Assembly: GCA_003024985.2 (NCBI GenBank)
Contig: PXIH01S0082343.1
Length of the DNA: 11,204 bases
Source of the DNA: Euperipatoides rowelli
Lineage: Eukaryota > Onychophora > Udeonychophora > Euonychophora > Peripatopsidae
Direction: 5' to 3' (one strand)
The position numbers and the translations under genes are program-made. Positions 1-7,105 of the stretch are shown here, in pieces. Under the pieces are notes generated by a model that was given only the letters and a program-made list of their open reading frames with translations, was not told the origin of the DNA and did no database searches. The first letter of the stretch is position 1, and every line of letters begins with the position of its first letter.

Positions 1-321
1 AGTGCCATCTAATGGGTTTATTCAAAACTTTAAGTGGTGTTTTCTCTTAGATTACTGTGATAAAAACAGTGCACCATGTGACCTGTAGTTGGGGATAGAG
101 AGGTAGTTGTGCCATCTAACGGGCTTATTCAAAACTTTAAGTGGTGTTTTCTCTTTGATCACTGTGATAAAACAGTGCACCATGTGACCTGTAGTTGGGG
201 ATAGAGAGGTAGTAGTGCCATATAATGGGCTTATTCAAAACTTTAAGTGATGTTTTCTCTAAGATCTCTGTGATAAAAACAGTGCACCATGTGTCCTGTA
301 GTTGGGGATAGAGAGGTAGTA
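1..321. repeat. Tandem array of three 107-bp units
   Basis: Three head-to-tail copies start at about 2, 109 and 215 (spacing 107, 106, 107) and differ by scattered substitutions. Each begins GTGCCATCTAA, runs through TTTAAGTGGTGTTTTCTCT and GTGATAAAA, and ends GGGGATAGAGAGGTAGT. The array starts at the window edge, so it probably continues to the left. The minus-strand reading frame over 137-328 is only the repeat translated and is not a gene. Confidence 0.95.
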
Positions 322-1183
322 GTGACAAATAAAAAATGTTTGACGGCTGTGTAGCGGACTTAAAAAATGTTTGATGCCCATTTAACAGGCTTATTCAAAG
401 CCATGTTTCGAATCCAGGAACAATGCCATCTAGGAACTATTTTTAGAAACTTCATATGTGGTGTTTTCTCAAATTAAGAAAACCACTTGACTAAATGTTT
501 AATAATAAGTAGCTATGTAGTAGTACATGGAATGTTTGATGCCATGTAACAAGCTTATTCAAAGTCATGTTTCGAAGCCAGTAACAGCGCCATCTAGGAA
601 CTATTTTTAGAAACTTTATATGTGTTTTTTTCTAAAAAAAGAAAACCACTTGACTAAATGTATAATAATAAGTAGCTACATAGTAGTGCATGTAATGGGT
701 TTAAAAATGTTTGATCTACCGTTGGCCCGGGAACTAATTTTAGATAGATCGATCAATAGTTCAATATATCGATCAGGCTTAACAAATCAAATAAAAAGTA
801 AAAAAAAATTATTTAAAAAAAGAAATAGTATTGAGAATCATTATCTAATATACTAATTGGAATATGAATGATTTTCCAAAGCCGGTAACTTTCCAAAGCC
901 AGTAACAGTGCCATCTAGGGACTGTGATAAAAACTAAAAAAAAAAACATTTGACTAAATGTATAATAATAACTAGCTACATAGTAGTGCCAAAAAAAATG
1001 CTTGATGCCTGTGTAACGGGTGTTCCAAAGCTGTGTTCCAAAGCCAGTAACAGCGCCATCTAGGAACTATTTTCAGAAACTTTATAAGTGGTGTTTTCTC
1101 TTAAATCATTGCCATAAACACAAAAAAAAAAAATTGACTAAATGTATAATAATAAGGAGCTACTTAGTAGTGCAAAATAAAAA
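322..1183. repeat. Diverged tandem repeat, four units of about 145-165 bp
   Basis: The landmark GCCATCTAGG recurs at 425, 589, 910 and 1055. Each copy is followed by an 'AGAAACTT.ATA.GTGGTGTTTTCTC'-like stretch, an A-rich run, 'TTGACTAAATGTATAATAATAA' and 'TAGTAGTGC' with variations. The first two units are 164 bp apart and the last two 145 bp. The middle gap of 321 bp contains an unrelated insert. The units share the GCCATCTA and GTGGTGTTTTCTCTTA segments with the 107-bp units, so the two arrays descend from one repeat. No protein is supported here; the open frame at 620-856 is low-complexity. Confidence 0.88.
712..872. other. AT-rich insert interrupting the tandem array
   Basis: Between repeat units the sequence changes abruptly at 'TTTGAT|CTACCGTTGGCCCGG' and the repeat motifs resume near 873. 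The insert has TCGATCAATAG and ATCGATCAGG motifs and A-rich runs but matches nothing I recognise. The array resumes with a 17-bp direct duplication, TTTCCAAAGCCGGTAAC then TTTCCAAAGCCAGTAAC (about 873-906). I saw no target duplication or terminal inverted repeat, so the origin is open. Confidence 0.5.
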
Positions 1184-1303
1184 ATGTTGGATGCCCGTGT
1201 AACAGGCTTAAAAATGGTTGATGCCCATGTAACTGGCTTAAAAATGTCTGATGCCCATGTAATGGGCATAAAATGTTTGATGCCCGTGTAATGAGCTTAT
1301 TCG
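1184..1303. repeat. Four 30-bp tandem units
   Basis: Units start at 1184, 1214, 1244 and 1273 (spacing 30, 30, 29) with the pattern ATGTTTGATGCCCRTGTAAY followed by RGGCTTAAAA. The same block occurs singly in the longer units to the left, for example near 364, 533, 704 and 1000. The 30-mer therefore looks like a sub-unit that was amplified alone. One copy holds a perfect short hairpin, GCCCAT-GTA-ATGGGC (1253-1267 region). Confidence 0.92.
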
Positions 1304-2933
1304 CTAGTTATTTCTATAAGGAATCAAACCATCGACAGTACACCAACTTACTGTTTTCTCCATCATTAGGAGCTAATAGCTCTTAAATATACCCACATTA
1401 ACAAAAGTTAAGTTATTTTATTTTAATGGTAAGTATCTCTCTCTCTCTACTTAACTATTTGTCTACCTTCTTTTACCTACCTAGCCACCAAAAAAGTTCA
1501 CTTCCCCTTATGCTTGACACTAGCTTACTGCCTACCCATTTTTTTTTATAATTAATGCTTAATATTTCATAGTTAAAGGACTGAGCCCTTAATTTCGATC
1601 AAACAATTCTTTAAAGATTATTTCCCTTTATTTTTTTCTATAGATTATTCAAGGTTAAAATAATGAAAACGATTTCCATTTTCCCTAAAATACTGCACAT
1701 AATAAAATTATCATTCACATAAATAGTTGAAAACTTCATATTTAATACTTGAGAAGGCAAACACATATTTAGGCACATAATATCTGGACATTTTGTTTTA
1801 CCTAATCTCTAAACTATTTAAAATGATCCTGATCTAATTGATTTGAACCTGAGTGTTATAATTTTCTTAAATTTATTATTTTTATTGTAGTTTTTTAATT
1901 TTGTTATTATATCCTATTTTTTTTTTCCTTTGGCATTACCTAATTTATTTTATTTTAGTGTTATTTTGTTTGCTGTATATAGCAAAAGACAAGGTATAGA
2001 TTGTAGAGAAAAGTGGAAGTAGGCAGAGCAAAGACCGAAAGTTACATCATACTGTATTATTAAAATGTTTATTGTTATAATAAGAGATACATCAATCATA
2101 TTTACATTAAATTACAGGTGAAAATTCAAACTTCCTGGACTATTAATGAACAAAGGAGTTTGCCACACAATGCCAATATATGGTTATAAAAATGGAATAA
2201 TCTACCTTCATCTATCATTAAGAAATAGGAACAGGAAATTGGCCATTTTGAAAAGGCACAGATCATTTCAAAACAATGTTTTTTCATCTACTTATAGTAG
2301 GCATTACATCCTGGTCAGCAATCCAGACTTTTCTACAAATGAGTGCTAGATGATCTGTATGTGTATTATGTGGGGTAAACATTAATGCTGAAGATTAAGA
2401 CAAAAAAAATCCCTTAAAAAATTATTTTGGTCGTGATGTCTCAAAAACTATTTTATTTATTTTCAAATTCTACTACACTATGTTTAATATTAAAGATTTT
2501 AAATTAAATTAAAAGCACAGTATGTTTATTTATTATTGTTGTTTGTGTTTTTGTTATTTTTTTTTACTGAAAATAAAATAAATATGCTTTGCTGAAACGC
2601 AGCATGTTTTGTTTTTTTTTTCCACCTTTTTGTTTAATGTTTGTCATTTTATGGATGCTTAATTAGACACAAATTGAAAGAAAACATAAAATGTTTAAAG
2701 TAAGAGAGAGAATGAGAGAAAAAAAAATCAGACATAAATTTCCGCTTTTCACAAGTTCAATAAAATTGAAACACACTGCAAGAATGAAGTTTATAACTTG
2801 GGGTTAATTAATTTTGTGAATTGATGAAAACATTAACACTTTATTTTTAATAAAGTAACAATGAAGGGATTCTTTTTCAACATTTAACATTGGGTTTTCA
2901 TTTACACTAACAGTCTCGTTAGATATATATGTA

Positions 2934-3036
2934 GGAAAGAAGCAGAATAGAGGAGCAAAATAATTTATGGGAATAAAGAGAAGGAAAGAGCAAAGGAAAT
3001 AAGGCAGAAGGAAAGAAGAGAGAAGGAGAGGTAAAG
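2934..3036 (+). repeat. Purine-rich tract
   Basis: The plus strand is almost all A and G, especially 2969-3036, where only about five pyrimidines interrupt repeats such as GAGAAGGAAAGAG and GGAAAGAAGAGAGAAGGAGAGG. This is an imperfect polypurine stretch. Such tracts can form triplex structures or arise from decayed microsatellites; no function is shown. Confidence 0.75.
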
Positions 3037-3160
3037 CTAATATGTGTGCTTCAACTTGAATTTAAATATTGCCTTATCATATAAAACTTTTTTAGCAGGG
3101 AATTAGTAAACAATAATTTTTTGGTAATAATAATGATTAATTTATTTATATATTTATTAC

Positions 3161-3220
3161 TTTTAGGAAACTGTCCCTTTAATTACTTTTTTTTTTTTTA
3201 GGAAACAGTCCCTTTAATTA
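3161..3220. repeat. 25-bp direct duplication, period 35
   Basis: TTTTAGGAAACTGTCCCTTT plus AATTA (3161-3185) recurs at 3196-3220 with one change (CTG to CAG). About ten bases, mostly T, lie between the copies. It could be replication slippage or a very small insertion. Confidence 0.9.
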
Positions 3221-3326
3221 TTTTAATCTCATAATAAACAAGAATTGTCATAAAGGTTTTTTTTTTTTTCTTATTTATTGTAAATTTATTTTAATTAATT
3301 TTTGATTCCTATGAAAGCTTGAGTTT

Positions 3327-3344
3327 TAAAGTTAAAGCCATTTT
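3327..3344. repeat. Target-site duplication, left copy
   Basis: TAAAGTTAAAGCCATTTT is repeated exactly at 3562-3579, flanking the retroposon between them. Eighteen identical bases imply a retroposition event with little later decay. Confidence 0.93.
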
Positions 3345-3561
3345 GTAATATTCATCCAATCAGAATGATTATAGGGCTTTGTGTTCTATTAATATGAAAA
3401 TTGGAATTATAGGAAGATAATAATGGCTGACCTTTGAACCGGAAGATGAATTTGCATCACTGTTGTATCCTGTAAAACTGTCTGTAAAAATGTATTCTAA
3501 GTAATAAACTATTGGTTACCTTAGCCATAAGGCGGGTTTTAACAATAAATAAATAAATAAA
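3345..3561 (+). mobile_element. Retroposon lacking a tRNA-like head, SINE-group 3' body
   Basis: The 217-bp insert is delimited by an exact 18-bp target duplication and ends in (AAAT)n. Its 3' half matches the other SINEs of this window: AAAATTGGA, then TGACCTTTGAACC, then CATCACTGTTGTATCCTGTAA, then a terminal hairpin CCTTA-GCCA-TAAGG (3519-3532) before the A/T tail. No box A or box B is visible in the first 100 bases, which instead carry CATCCAATCAGAATG. It is either a 5'-truncated copy, a SINE with a different head, or the 3' end of the partner LINE that supplies the tail. The near-perfect duplication argues for a recent insertion. Confidence 0.88.
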
Positions 3562-3579
3562 TAAAGTTAAAGCCATTTT
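3562..3579. repeat. Target-site duplication, right copy
   Basis: Exact second copy of 3327-3344, directly after the (AAAT)n tail of the retroposon. Confidence 0.93.
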
Positions 3580-3773
3580 AAATTTGTCAGTTTAATTTGT
3601 TTTTATTACATATAGTAGAGATAAGTTTGGGGGAGAAGATATAAAAACGCTGGAGCTGAAAATAAAAATGAAGAGAAAGGAAAATCATCCAGTATCCAAA
3701 AACGGTTAATCGAATTTGCCTGATCGCCCTTGTTATACTTGTTGTCTTTTACACTAAAGATTGACTGTAGGCC

Positions 3774-4182
3774 AAGGCACCATGGTCCGATGGTAATGTA
3801 CTTGACCATGGTGTGCATGTGCATATAGGCCTATGCTAGATCGGGTGTTCGATCCAGCATGCATCCCCAGATGGAAATGACTAATTTTCTTTACTATTAG
3901 TATGCACTGAAGATTTTTTCTTCTTATAGAGATTTAAATGGTGTTACAATTGTTTGAAAAAATGGATTTATGGCTGTCAATCAAAGACAAGACTGAAAAC
4001 CCTCACCTGGATGCAAGGCAAAAGAATAATGGCAAAAAAGTGATGCAAGCAAGAATCACTGTATTGTGCAAGCACATAAGTATGTTGAAACAATAAATAT
4101 GCAAATAGTGTAAATATTAAAAGATCGTAAATAACCAGTACTGTTTCAGCCTTGACAACATTAAACATATTTTTTTTTTAAA
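3774..4182 (+). mobile_element. tRNA-derived SINE, long diverged copy
   Basis: A polymerase III type head is visible: box A TGGTCCGATGG (3783-3793) and box B GTTCGATCC (3847-3855), spaced as in tRNA-derived SINEs. The head shares GTGCATATA with the two other headed copies in the window. The body then follows them: AATTTTCTTTAC, ATTTTTTCTTCTTATAGAGA, AAAAATGGATTTATGGC and a GATCGTAAATAA block. It ends in ACATATTTTTTTTTAAA, which also ends the minus-strand copy at 4392-4735. About 400 bp, longer than the other two, with extra sequence in the 3' body. I could not find a convincing target duplication, so both ends are approximate. Confidence 0.72.
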
Positions 4183-4379
4183 TTATTGTATATGTTAATC
4201 TAATTGCAAGATTTAAATTCCACTACAAATTATTATACAGAGTTTAACCTATCATTATAGCTTTCATCATATTTTAACTTGCTGGAAATGGTCTGTGATG
4301 AATAATTCAACCTCCCATTTATTAAACTTGCTTTTGCTTAAAATTCTACAAACTCCATGATGTCTATAAAGGATATTGA
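4183..4379. other. AT-rich spacer between SINEs
   Basis: About 200 bp of AT-rich sequence with no open frame or repeat that I can identify. Confidence 0.5.
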
Positions 4380-4391
4380 ATGGACATCTTC
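4380..4391. repeat. Target-site duplication, left copy
   Basis: ATGGACATCTTC pairs with ATGGAAATCTTC at 4736-4747 (one mismatch), bracketing the minus-strand SINE. Confidence 0.8.
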
Positions 4392-4735
4392 TTTTTTTTT
4401 TAAAAAAAAATATGTTTCAACCCGAAGGGTGAAATGACCAATTTTATTTATTATTTACAATCTATAAAAATACAGGTTATCGTTACAGGATACTGCAGTA
4501 ATACTCTTAGGATAGTTCAAATCCAGTCAACAGTCAACCAAAAATCCAATTTTGAAGTGAAAAATTGTTCAATAGTACAACTAGAAAGAGAAAAATTCCC
4601 TGAAGCCGTACGGCGGAGATGAAAGAAAATTCCAACATCCCTCAGCTCCAGGGCTACCCAGGGATCAAATCTGACCCCCTTATATGCACTAGCTCTGGCA
4701 GCCAACAGCCTAAACCACTGGACCACCAGAGCTGT
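4392..4735 (-). mobile_element. tRNA-derived SINE, full-length copy on minus strand
   Basis: Read on the minus strand it starts with a tRNA-like head: box A TGGTCCAGTGG (4715-4725), then GTGCATATAAGGGGGTCA, then box B GATTTGATCCC (4661-4671). The body has AATTTTCTTTC, a short GCCGTACGGC palindrome, AGGGAATTTTTCTC, CAAAATTGGATTT, CAGTATCCTGTAA and GATTGTAAATAA. The 3' end has a hairpin with stem TTTCA..CCC / GGG..TGAAA (4415-4434) and then T9A10. It is flanked by 12-bp target duplications and is 344 bp long. It aligns throughout with the plus-strand copy at 6734-7088. The octopus tRNA-derived SINEs in the literature (OK, OR1, OR2) are the comparison I would make, but I cannot assign one from memory. 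Small open frames in it are artefacts. Confidence 0.9.
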
Positions 4736-4747
4736 ATGGAAATCTTC
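4736..4747. repeat. Target-site duplication, right copy
   Basis: ATGGAAATCTTC, one mismatch from 4380-4391. Confidence 0.8.
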
Positions 4748-4777
4748 AATTTAATTATGACAAAATGCAACTTTTTT

Positions 4778-4822
4778 ACTGAAGCTTCTGGTGATGATTC
4801 TGACATCATCAGAAGCTTCAGT
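4778..4822. repeat. 19-bp inverted repeat with 7-base loop
   Basis: Left arm ACTGAAGCTTCTGGTGATG (4778-4796) and right arm CATCATCAGAAGCTTCAGT (4804-4822) are reverse complements except for one position that would be a G-T wobble in RNA. The loop is ATTCTGA. It ends ten bases before the 43-bp satellite begins. It could be a cruciform or hairpin site, or the relic of a small inverted-repeat element. It is not followed by a U tract and nothing marks it as a terminator. Confidence 0.93.
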
Positions 4823-4831
4823 GAAACATAA

Positions 4832-5349
4832 GGTACCTTGACTATAAGTCAACATCAGGTACCTTTTGACATCTGGTATCTTGACTATAAGTCAACATCA
4901 GGAACCTTTCAACATCTGGTACCTTTACTATAATTCAACATCAGGAACCTTGCAACATCTGGTACCTTGAATATAAGTCAACATCAGGAATCTTGCAATA
5001 TCTGGTACCTTGACTATAAGTCAACATCAGGTACCTTTCAACATCTGGTACCTTGACTATAAGTCAACATCAGGAATCCTCCAAATCTGGTACCTTGACA
5101 ATAAGTCAACACCAGGAACCTTGTAACATCTGGTACCTTGACTATAAGTCAACATCTGGTACCTTGACTCTAAGTCAACATAAGAAACCTTGCAACATCT
5201 GCTACCTTGAATATAAGTCAACATCAGGAACCTTTCAACATCTGGTACCTTGACTATAAGTCAACATCAGGAACCTTGCAACATCTGGTACCTTGACTAT
5301 AAGTCAACATCAGGAACCTTGCAACATCAGGTACCTTGACTATCTATAA
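4832..5349. repeat. 43-bp satellite, 12 units plus a partial
   Basis: GGTACC or a one-base variant starts units at 4832, 4875, 4918, 4961, 5004, 5047, 5089, 5132, 5158, 5201, 5244, 5287 and 5330. Spacing is 43 except for one 42 and one 26. The unit is itself two halves: a 26-mer, GGTACCTTGACTATAAGTCA followed by ACATCA, and a 17-mer, GGAACCTTGCAACATCT, which is the 26-mer without its central nine bases. The single 26-bp unit (5132-5157) lacks the 17-mer half. Most units hold a hairpin TTGACT-ATA-AGTCAA. Because 43 is not a multiple of three, the open frame at 5053-5253 is not a protein gene. Confidence 0.97.
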
Positions 5350-5761
5350 GTTTAAATTAAGTTTAATGAAAATGAAAACTGGAATGGAAATTGAGTATTG
5401 GTAATCTCAGAGACTTTCTGGGGAGAAAATATAGATTTCATCCCTACCATAAGAGAAGGATAAAACTTCAGAGTAATCACAGCAGGAAAAAAATGAAAAG
5501 TAGAGGGGTGAGATTTATAGTGAAAAGAGGATAGACTAAGATATGTGAGGGATATATGGAGGATATCCTAAATAATAGTTTCAATATGATTTGAAGAGAA
5601 GTAAAGAAATCTACTAATGATAGTGCACAACACAATTTTTGCCCTCTTGACAAAATTAATTTAGATGATTTTAGTCTATTTCCACATGCTATTTATTAAT
5701 ATATAAGTTTTCCTCTATCACATACCATTCACTCATAGATGAAATTTAATTTTTTGCTAAA
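5350..5761. other. AT-rich spacer, nothing recognised
   Basis: About 400 bp, purine-leaning between 5400 and 5600 (GAGGGATATATGGAGGATATCC and similar), with no usable open frame. I tested translations of 5580-5760 for the missing 5' part of the protein fossil that begins at 6132 and saw no match. Confidence 0.5.
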
Positions 5762-6122
5762 TGTCACATTTTGTAAACTAGTGTCATCTATTTGTTGCCA
5801 CCTTGTGCTGCCATCTAGTGATTAATTATTGACCTTCATTTGGTAATTCCATCTTGTTCTGCCATCTACTGATTTCATATTATCCATCTTGTAACTTGTG
5901 CTTCCATCTATAAATAACTACTTCCATTCTTCTTTGCTAATCAGTGGATACTTTATGGTAGTTGTCTGATCATTGCCTTGTCTTTGTTTTTAACTATATA
6001 TTATTATATTTTTTTAATTGATTTAATAACTTTGGTTGTAAAGTAGGAGACCAGGACAAAGTCTGTGAACCTCACATTGTAATACTTTTGCAAACACTTT
6101 AATAAAATTTTCTTTAAGTTCA
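5762..6122 (+). mobile_element. Candidate solo LTR
   Basis: The segment has an LTR-like order: imperfect direct repeats of CTTGTRCTGCCATCTASTGATT (5804-5910), a TATA box CTATAAATA (5908-5916), and a polyadenylation signal AATAAA (6101-6106) about 190 bases downstream. A TGTCAC start at 5762 and a GTTCA end near 6122 are possible LTR ends. No internal retroviral-type coding region is present, and I could not match a 4-6 bp target duplication. It could instead be the untranslated flank of the protein fossil that starts ten bases later. Confidence 0.35.
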
Positions 6123-6716
6123 TGCTCCTTTATGCCATTTGGTATACCTATAGTGTGAAAAGAACTGTTAGATCATATAGACGACTGCTACTTTGCTTAG
6201 TCAATGTACAAGATTCTCTTTTAAATCAAACCATTCAATCCAATATCCCAATTTAATAGCAGCTATGCGACCAGTTCCTCATGATGAAAGCTTACTAGTC
6301 CCCAGGCCACCAAAAACTGTGCTTTGAAGAAGAAAAAAATAGCATTCCATACAGTGGTTATGAAGTACCAAGAAATAGAGTCTGCATTGATACATATATT
6401 CTGACTTCTACATCTACTGTGCCTCACTTGAAAACACAAGAGTTGAATTATCTAGTGAGACATTTGAGTCTATAAAAAATAATAAACGGAATATGAAAGA
6501 GAAGATAGCCTGGACTGCCTTTAAATCAACATGCTCCAAATTTCTCAGAAATAACAAATCTGATTACTATATGGAAATTGTCAATGATATTTTGAACTTC
6601 TTCAAACTTATGGACTGTAATATGCCTTTAAAAATATATTTAAAATTGACTCACATTTGGACTTTTTCCCACCAAACATTAGAGAAGTAAATGACGAATA
6701 TGGACAATGTTTCCAC

Positions 6717-6733
6717 AAAGAGATTTCAATAGT
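6717..6733. repeat. Target-site duplication, left copy
   Basis: AAAGAGATTTCAATAGT matches AAAGACATTTCAATAAT at 7089-7105 with two differences. Both copies encode K-E/D-I-S-I in the frame of the protein fossil. Confidence 0.88.
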
Positions 6734-7088
6734 ACAATTCTGGTGGTCCAGCTGTTTGAGTTACTGCTGCAACTGGAGCTAGTGTATATAAGGGGGTCAT
6801 AGGTTTGATCCCTAAGCAGCCCTAGTGCTGAGGGACAATATAATTTTCTTACGTAGTTGTATGTCACCAGGGATTTTTTCTCATTACAGAAAAATCAATT
6901 GTAGAATTTACAGACAAAATTTGGATTTATGCCGACCTTGGAATGAAAACGATTACCAAAGCTTATCATCACTGATGTATCTTGTTCAGAAGATTGTAAC
7001 TGAGATACTTTGTATATATTGTAAATAAATTTATATATAGTTGTTTCCTTAGCCTTTAGGCGCAGTAATATTTTTTTTAAAAAAAAAT
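6734..7088 (+). mobile_element. tRNA-derived SINE, full-length, inside protein fossil
   Basis: Head: box A TGGTCCAGCTG (6744-6754), GTGTATATAAGGGGGTCA, box B GGTTTGATCCC (6802-6812). The body has AATTTTCTTACG, AGGGATTTTTTCTC, AAAATTTGGATTTATGCC, CATCACTGATGTATCTTGT and ATATTGTAAATAA. It ends with a hairpin-like CCTTAGCCTTTAGG (7047-7060) and T8A9. Length is 355 bp, with 17-bp target duplications on both sides. Head and body align with the minus-strand copy at 4392-4735, and the 3' part aligns with 3345-3561. Short open frames here (6825-7028 plus, 6679-6867 and 6895-7101 minus) are artefacts of the element. Confidence 0.93.
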
Positions 7089-7105
7089 AAAGACATTTCA
7101 ATAAT
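7089..7105. repeat. Target-site duplication, right copy
   Basis: Second copy of 6717-6733 with two substitutions; the protein fossil resumes in it. Confidence 0.88.

Larger units (their letters stand above)
1304..3326. other. AT-rich DNA without a recognisable gene
   Basis: About 2 kb of AT-rich DNA with many stops in all frames. It contains a short TC microsatellite (1436-1448), a 13-bp palindrome GAGCTAATAGCTC near 1371, many poly-T or poly-A runs, and the purine-rich tract and duplication listed separately. The longest open frame (2146-2349, 67 codons, plus) has no motif I recognise and ordinary AT-rich composition, so I do not call it a gene. Confidence 0.6.

Noticed and set aside
137-328. 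63-codon minus-strand frame
   Set aside because: Translation of the 107-bp tandem repeat; its peptide repeats follow the DNA repeat.
620-856. 78-codon plus-strand frame
   Set aside because: Low-complexity, lysine- and isoleucine-rich, spans the array and its insert, no family resemblance.
1-1303. CRISPR array
   Set aside because: Units are tandem copies with no unique spacers between short repeats, and the DNA is clearly eukaryotic.
2146-2349. 67-codon plus-strand frame
   Set aside because: Length expected by chance in this much sequence and no recognised motif or splice context.
3606-3824. 72-codon minus-strand frame
   Set aside because: Runs into the tRNA-like head of the SINE on the other strand; no protein resemblance.
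3776-3860. A functional tRNA gene
   Set aside because: Box A and box B are good, but acceptor and T stems do not pair and the sequence continues as a SINE body.
4778-4822. Rho-independent terminator
   Set aside because: No T tract follows the stem and the context is eukaryotic repeat DNA.
5053-5253. 66-codon frame with repeated YKSTSGT/SQHQE peptides
   Set aside because: Satellite read through; the 43-bp period is not a multiple of three and units shift frame.
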